Shown here piece by piece: positions 58,801-64,000 of a stretch of 64,000 nt of DNA. The translations under genes were made by a program, and so were the position numbers. The DNA is from Thinopyrum elongatum. Its lineage: Eukaryota; Streptophyta; Magnoliopsida; Poales; Poaceae. Below the pieces are notes generated by a model. That model was not told where the DNA came from. It was given only the letters and a program-made list of their open reading frames with translations, and searched no databases. Location of the stretch: NCBI GenBank assembly GCA_011799875.1, contig CM022298.1, positions 53,577,736-53,641,735 of the forward strand. Reading direction: 5' to 3'. Each line of letters opens with the position of its first letter. Within the stretch, counting starts at the first letter, position 1.

Positions 58801-59873
58801 GTGCGATGCGGGCGCGGTGGCGGGGACGCGCGGGCGAGCGGCGCGGGGTGCAGTCGACAGGGACGGCCACGCGCGGGCGGTGACGGAGGCGTGCGCGAGC
58901 GGGCGTGGCCGTGCGCGAGGGAGGGCACGGCGACCAGTCGCGGTGTGGCGTGTGGTGACCGCGGCGAGGCGCGACCGACGACGGGGAGAGCTGCGGTGAG
59001 TGGACGCACAGTGGGGAAGAGGAGGCCAAGGGCCTCACTAGCGTTGGAGGGTAGGGGGGGCGTCGAGGCTCGGTGAGGCCGACGAGGAAGAGGTCGGGGA
59101 CGCGACGGTGAGGTGGCGGCGTTCGGCGACGGCGTCGGTGAGGCGAGGCAGAGGCCTCGGGCGGGGCGACGCGCGAGGGAGAAGGAGGGTGAGGAGGCGA
59201 TCCGGTGACGGGGCGGCGCCGGGGGCGGGCGCCGGCGTCGGGGGCGCGGGGTCCCGATCCAGATCGGGATCGTGGGAGGAGTGGCGAGGGAGAGGGGCAA
59301 ATTGGGGGAGGGGAGAAGTGGACCGAGAGGGGGAGAGGGGTACGTGGGGGTTAGCGTTAGAGCGTGGGGGCCGGCCTGGGTCGGTTGGGCTGGCCTGGCT
59401 GACTAGCTGGGCCGGTTGGCCCAGGGGGGTTTCCCTTTTCTTTTTATTTATTTCACCACTTTGCAAAAAGGTGTAGCCTCAAATATAGTTTTGTAAAATA
59501 GGTTATCTGGTCTAATAAATATAGTGCAGTATCTAGCACTGACAGAAAAAGGTTTGGAGCCAAAAATGATTTTGTTTGCATTTTAAATAAATGAATATGG
59601 ATTAAGTACTCATGTTTTGTTGCTGTTAGAGTCACTTCATTAATTTAGTAAATGTTGAATATAATTTTAGAATGGTCTCTGGAATATTTGCCATTTAATG
59701 AACAATTTAGTTTTTATGTTGGACAACTTTTATTTTCCACTTTCATTTAAATTTGGATTTTGAGTTAGGTTTTGAAATGCAATATGATGCAAATGATGAT
59801 TAAGCACTGATAATCATGATGACATGGCATAATCAAAATGGAATTACTGTGGCTAACCACTGGGGGTGTTACA
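55841..59873 (-). mobile_element. Solo LTR of chromovirus-B type, 4033 bp
   Basis: Plus strand TGTGATGCCCCC to GGGGGTGTTACA, with CCTCA duplication. The first ~2.3 kb closely follow B's LTR from 17456 (same tandem duplications and CACCCTCG units). From about 58200 the remainder differs, with an AATTAA-rich part and another GC-rich core. It therefore belongs to a sister subfamily. Orientation is minus, as B. No internal region, so the element collapsed by LTR recombination. Confidence 0.88.
58368..58500. repeat. AATTAATTA simple-sequence tract
   Basis: About 130 bp of near-palindromic TTAATTAA-type words, inside the solo LTR. Confidence 0.8.
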
Positions 59874-60316
59874 CCTCACATGATAGTTATTTTGTTGAGT
59901 TTGCTCCCACTATTCCGAATGAGAAGAATTTTGCTTATGTGGAGAGTAGTAAAATTTATATGCTTGTGCATCATGAGAATAATGCTTTATGTGATGGTTA
60001 TATTGTTGAATTCATTCATGATGCTACTGAAAATTATTATGAGAGAGGAACATATGCTTTTATATATTGCAATAATATCAAGTTTCCTCTCTATGTGCTT
60101 AAAGTTTTGAAGTTGCACTTGTTTTGCCTTCCTATGCAAGTTGATTCTTGTTCCCATAAATTGTTTGCTCACAAAATCCCTATGCATAGGAAGTGGGTTA
60201 GACTCAAATGTGCTTGCCACATATGTTTCGTGATGCTCTCTTTGCGTTTCAATTCTTTACTTTTATGCGAGCATCATTAACATCATCATGCCTAACTAGA
60301 AAGGCATTAAAGAAAA

Positions 60317-60340
60317 GCGCTTGTTGGGAGACAACCCAAT
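60317..60340 (+). promoter_or_regulatory. Conserved hairpin after ORF (element A)
   Basis: TTGTTGGGAGACAACCCAA, about 40 bases after the ORF stop, the counterpart of the words in units C and D; the G-to-A change leaves TTGGG/CCCAA pairing intact. Confidence 0.45.
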
Positions 60341-60419
60341 ATTTACCCCTACTGTTTTTATGTGTTCACATGATTATGCTACTGTAGTAATCATGTTTTA
60401 TAGCTTTTGTTTGAATAAA

Positions 60420-61800
60420 GTGCCAAGTAAAGCCATTGGGTTAGTGTGGATGATAGTTGACCTGATTCTGTGCAAAAACAGAAACTTTTGCATCCAGTAC
60501 GGAAATTTCTATATTTTACTGGAGCATGTAAAATCTCTGAATTTTTTACAGTTGATTGTTATACAAATTGTCTACGTTTTCCCAATTTTTCAGAATTTTT
60601 GGCGTAACATAAGTATGACCTTAATTCAGATATTTACAGACTGTTCTGTTTTTTACAGATTCTGTTTTCAATGCTTATGTTTGCTTGTTTTCTAGTTTCT
60701 ATGGCTTATATTGCTCAATATAAATTGTAGAAATGATAGGGTAATGTAGGCATCATGTGAGAAAAATTATGAATCTTGTCTTGACAGTACCAAAGTGAAT
60801 GATTTGTTTTATCATACTAACCCATCTCACGAAGTTCCGTTAAGTTTTGTGTGATTGAAGTTTTCAAGTTTTGGGTGAGATATCGATATGAGGAGAATAA
60901 GGAGTGACAATAACCTAAGATTGGGGATGCCCAAGGCACCCCAAGGTAATATTTAAAGAAGATTCAAGCAACTAAGCTTGGGGATGCTCCGGAGGGCATC
61001 CCCTCTTTTGTCTCCAACGTTATCGGTAACCTTACTTGGACCTATATTTTTATTAGTCACATGATATGAGTTTTGCTTGGAGCGTCATTTTATTTTATTA
61101 GGATTTTCTTGCTGTTATTTAGATTAATTTTTTTCATCTTTTAGTTCAATAAAAGTGTCAAGTATAGCCTTTACCATAATTATTTTGCAAGTCTATATGT
61201 TGCTGTTTTGAAAACAGAAAGTTTTCTATCATTGTATGAATTCTTATGGAAAGTCAGAACGTGGTAAAATCTTGAAATTTTTACACAATGAGTAGAAACA
61301 AATTTTCTACAGTGTGGTAATTTTTCAGAATTTTTGGAGTTAGGAAAGTATCAGTAAAATTGTGCTCTTTACAGACTGTCCGGTTTAGACAGATTGCTGT
61401 TATGTTTGCATTGTTTGCATATGTTTGCTTGTTTAATGATTCTATTTGAGGATAGGAGTATTAAATATGCAGAGGCATTTAGTATGCAATGTTAAATAAT
61501 AATTTTAGTGATTTGCTACAGTAGAGAATGATAAGGTTTTGCATTTGATTTATACTAACTTTTCTCACGAGTTCTTGTTGAGTTTTGTGTGGATGAAGTT
61601 TTTAAGATTTAGGGAAACCATCATATAAAAGGAATTAAGGAGACACAAAAGCTCAAGCGTGGGGATGCCCAAGGCATCTCAATATAATATTTCAAGAAGT
61701 CTCAAGCATCTAAGCTTGGGGATGCCCCGGTAGGCATCCCACCTTTCTTCATCAAGAATTATCGGTTAGTATCGGGTGAGCCTAAGTTTTTGCTTCTTCC
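60420..61800 (+). repeat. Diverged ~700-bp tandem duplication in 3' region
   Basis: Two units in the same order share AACAGAAA, TTTTTCAGAATTTTTGG, TTTACAGACTGT, TATGTTTGCTTGTTT, CTAAGCTTGGGGATGC and GGCATCCC words. Similarity is patchy, so the duplication is old and probably belongs to the family. Confidence 0.65.
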
Positions 61801-63562
61801 CACAATGTGTGCTATTTTAGAATGTCATTTTATTTTGTTTTGCTTGCTGTTTGAATAATATCCCAAGATCTGAAATTCTTAAATGAGAGAGTCTTCATAT
61901 AGCTACTTAATTATTTGACTACTCATTGATCTTCACTTATATCTTTTTGGAGTAGTTTGTCATTTACTCACGTGCTTCACTTATATCATATGAGTAAATG
62001 GTTGAATGAATTGAATATCATAAATCTGAAATTATATATGCTTCATATGCTTATACCATGGGGAGTAATGACTTCACATATAAGAAGTAGAGGTGGTAAA
62101 TTTATTGAAAGTTAGCAAACATAGTATTGGTCACTTGAACATTTCATGAAAGAATATTGAAGGAAGAGAGATTTCACATATAAATATACTATCTTGGACA
62201 TCTTCTATGATTGTGAGCCCCATTAATTATTTTCAAACTTGAGCAAATTAGTTGAAGTTGAACAAGGAAGACAACGTAATGAGTTATGCTTGGGTATATT
62301 TGTATAGAAGTTATATTGTTATGGATCCTCCAACATGTGGTGCTTGCTATTTAGAATCTTTTGCTAGCCAAAATCTCTGTACTAAGTGGGAATACTGCTT
62401 GTGCATCCAAAATCCTTGAACCAAGTTTCTTCCATGAGTGTCCACCATATCTACCTATATGCGGTATTTACCTGCCGTTCCAAGTAAATTTGCATGTGCC
62501 AAACTCTAAACCTTCAAATAATAATCTGTTTTGTATGCCCGAATCGCTCATGTAGCGACTAGGGGCTATCAGTATCTTCCATGCTAGGTGGGTTATTCTC
62601 ACGATGAGTGTTTATTCACTTGTCATTCATGAGAGAGTGGCTGGTAATTGGGATGCCTAGTCCTATGATCAAAAGATCAAAAACAACATTTCAAATAATT
62701 AAACAAAACTCCCCCAGGAAAGTTGTTGGTATGGATGGCACCCGTGAATTCGCCTAGCCGTGGAGTGTGATTGTTGGTGGAGGGGGAGTAAAAACTTTAC
62801 CATTCTGTTTGGGAACCGCCTATAATGTGTCTAGCATGGAAGATAGTGAGAACTCTCGGTCGTTATGTTGACAATGAAAGCATACCTCTCAAATTTATGT
62901 CCATCTCTGTTTTAAAAGCTTCGAGCTCTGGCACCTCTGCAAATCCCTGCTTCCCTCTACGAAGGGCCTATCTTTTACTTTTATTTTTTTTGTTGAGTCA
63001 ATTTCTTATTCCAACCTATTCTTTAGTTGGCAAGCATCATGTGATGGGGAAAGATCTAAGCATATATGGCCATTCAAATATATTTGATCATGAATTATTA
63101 TTGTTGAGAATTATCTATATGATAAATAAGTTGGGAGTCGAAACACTAAGCCCCTATCTTTCTCTGTGTTTGATGGATGCTATTTGTTCTAAAAATATGC
63201 TTTGAGTGGTAGCAATCATGGAAGACTATATGATAGTTGAGTATGTGGGATTTGCTAAATCAAAGCTCTTACATAGACCCTTCCTGAAAATAAGATGAAT
63301 TGCAATTGTTTGATGACTGAGAACATAGTTTGTTAGTTTTCAAGAAAGTTTATGATCTATGCTTTAACATGTGAATAGCTTGCTACTTGATCATGAGAAG
63401 TTTCATGAGATGAGCTACTGTTTATGATTTATAATGATGCTAGAAAAAGTGATGGAAATTATCATTGATCAAACTTATGCACTTGCTAGCATTCTGCATC
63501 AAAAATTCTGTTTTTATCATTTACCTACTCGAGGACGAGCAGGAATTAAGCTTGGGGATGCT

Positions 63563-64000
63563 TGATACGTCTCCAACGTATCTATAATTTTTTATTGTTC
63601 CATGCTATTATATTATCTATCTTGGATGTTTTATATGCATTTATATGCTATTTTATATGATTTTTGGGACTAATTTATTAACCTAGAGCCCAGTGCCAGT
63701 TTCTGTTTTTTCCTTGCTTTTGAGCTTCACAGAAAAGGAATATCGAACGGAGTCCAATTGACCTGAAAATCCACGGAGAATATTTTTGGAAAATATAAAA
63801 AATACTGGAACGAAAATATTTCGGAGAAGAGTCCCGAGGCCACCACAAGCACTAGTAGAAAAAGTCCCATTTGTCCTGGTTCTAGAGGCCCATTTGTCCC
63901 GGTTCTGGAACCGGGACTAAAGGGTCGGGACTAAAGCCCAATACCTTTAGTCCCGGTTCGCCTACGAACCGGGACAGATGGGGCTCCACATGGCCGCTGC
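63563..64000 (+). repeat. Element A 3' LTR (runs off the edge)
   Basis: TGATACGTCTCC onward, nearly identical to 53540-53827 as far as it goes; interrupted at 63850 by a CACTA end. Confidence 0.88.
63850..64000 (+). mobile_element. CACTA transposon, left end only
   Basis: Starts CACTAGTAGAAAAAG after AAG (expected 3-bp duplication) in the A 3' LTR; the uninterrupted site is seen in the 5' LTR near 53830. It carries inverted TTTAGTCCCGGTTCG / CGAACCGGGAC words, subterminal repeats of a different CACTA family from that at 41199. The other end is beyond the window. Confidence 0.85.

Larger units (their letters stand above)
55343..60280 (+). pseudogene. Acidic ORF of element A, split by solo LTR
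   Basis: Begins MELRLPHMLHLFNVF at 55343 and is open to a TAA at 55796; the same frame then continues to the insertion at 55841. When the inserted LTR and one CCTCA copy are left out, the frame continues in phase from 59879 (HDSYFVEFAPTIPNEKNF) to the stop at 60280 after LLCEHH. Without the TAA it would be about 300 codons. The first part is strongly acidic (Asp/Glu-rich, with DKSGLGEVMTLFSDD), matching the DKSGIGEVKTL block of the unit C/D Gag-Pro proteins; the second part has His/Cys-rich spots (CACHICF). There is no Gag, zinc-knuckle or protease signature. Function unknown; retention of a long frame suggests selection in the family, not in this copy. Confidence 0.7.
60281..63562 (+). other. 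Element A 3' non-coding region and PPT
   Basis: Contains the hairpin word near 60317-60340, two diverged tandem units (60420-61150 and 61150-61800), and AAGCTTGGGGATGC words at 60977, 61712 and 63548. The last belongs to the PPT (GGAATTAAGCTTGGGGATGC) just before the LTR. Open frames at 62361-63205 show no domain. Confidence 0.75.
36512..64000 (+). mobile_element. Copia element 2 (Angela/WIS/BARE-like), multiply interrupted
   Basis: Starts with a 1755-bp LTR. Its pieces are 36512-39335, 40927-41198, 49016-49076 and 50567-53539. Between them sit a solo LTR, a CACTA, another solo LTR and element A; the rest of the copia should lie beyond the right edge. The pieces align in order with copia element 1 up to the integrase and then extend into RT. 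It is the outermost element of the right half. Confidence 0.8.
53540..64000 (+). mobile_element. Sabrina-like non-autonomous gypsy element A
   Basis: Plus-oriented: 5' LTR 53540-55217, tRNA-Asp PBS 55228-55245, one acidic ORF, long 3' non-coding region, PPT ending 63562, 3' LTR from 63563 running off the edge. It interrupts copia 2 RT; the 5 bases before it are TGAAG. It carries two later insertions (55841-59873 and 63850 onward). No protease, RT or integrase. Confidence 0.88.

Noticed and set aside
58584..59300. 238-codon Pro/Arg-rich minus-strand frame
   Set aside because: Lies in the GC-rich core of a solo LTR with no homologous frame in element B's LTR.
62361..63205. Frames of 64 and 126 codons before the element A PPT
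   Set aside because: Within the known type of 3' non-coding region; no domain and no counterpart in unit C.

Overview
The window is nuclear DNA of a Triticeae grass (wheat, goatgrass or barley type). That reading rests on the repeats: copia LTRs of the Angela/WIS/BARE type (starting TGAAGGAAATATGCC), Sabrina-like gypsy LTRs (starting TGATACGTCTCCAACG), a chromovirus with ~4 kb LTRs (ends TGTAATGCCC and GGGCGTCACA), CACTA elements with TTTGCCGTCTGC subterminal repeats, and a DUF295 F-box relic. Family names are from memory of these families; no search was run. I see no intact host gene. About nine tenths of the window is transposable element, deeply nested.

Layout. 0.1-1.9 kb: frameshifted F-box/DUF295 pseudogene (+), the only host-gene relic. 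2.9-7.3 kb: AT-rich DNA-element-like sequence split by a minus-oriented LTR fragment (4.2-5.6 kb). 7.8-12.9 kb: copia element 1 (+), 5' LTR to integrase, then broken. 12.9-13.1 kb: tail of a foreign LTR. 13.1-33.1 kb: two head-to-tail Sabrina-like, pol-less gypsy units on the minus strand (C on the left, D on the right). Unit C is split by a nearly complete Tekay-type chromovirus (B, 17456-28884, duplication GTAGA) with a 1450-codon open polyprotein. Unit D carries a 471-bp hAT-like MITE. 33.1-36.5 kb: blocks homologous, in inverted orientation, to 2.9-6.7 kb. 36.5 kb to the right edge: copia element 2 (+), interrupted by a solo Sabrina-like LTR (39.3-40.9 kb, duplication ACTAC), a 7.8-kb CACTA (41199-49012, duplication TTA), a solo LTR of unknown family (49.1-50.6 kb), and a third Sabrina-like element A (53540 onward). 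Element A itself holds a solo chromovirus-type LTR (55841-59873, duplication CCTCA), and a second CACTA starts at 63850 inside its 3' LTR.

How the parts relate. Target duplications and interruptions give a relative order: copia 2 is older than its four insertions; element A is older than the solo LTR and CACTA inside it; units C/D are older than chromovirus B. The best coding capacity lies in chromovirus B (gag without a zinc knuckle, then protease, RT, RNase H, integrase and chromodomain in one frame) and in the CACTA, whose TNP2-like transposase reads as three exons in phase (1161 codons) with a second spliced ORF that runs into the subterminal repeats. The Sabrina-like units are non-autonomous: alike in PBS, downstream hairpin and 3' region, they carry three different ORF architectures, the most unusual biology here.
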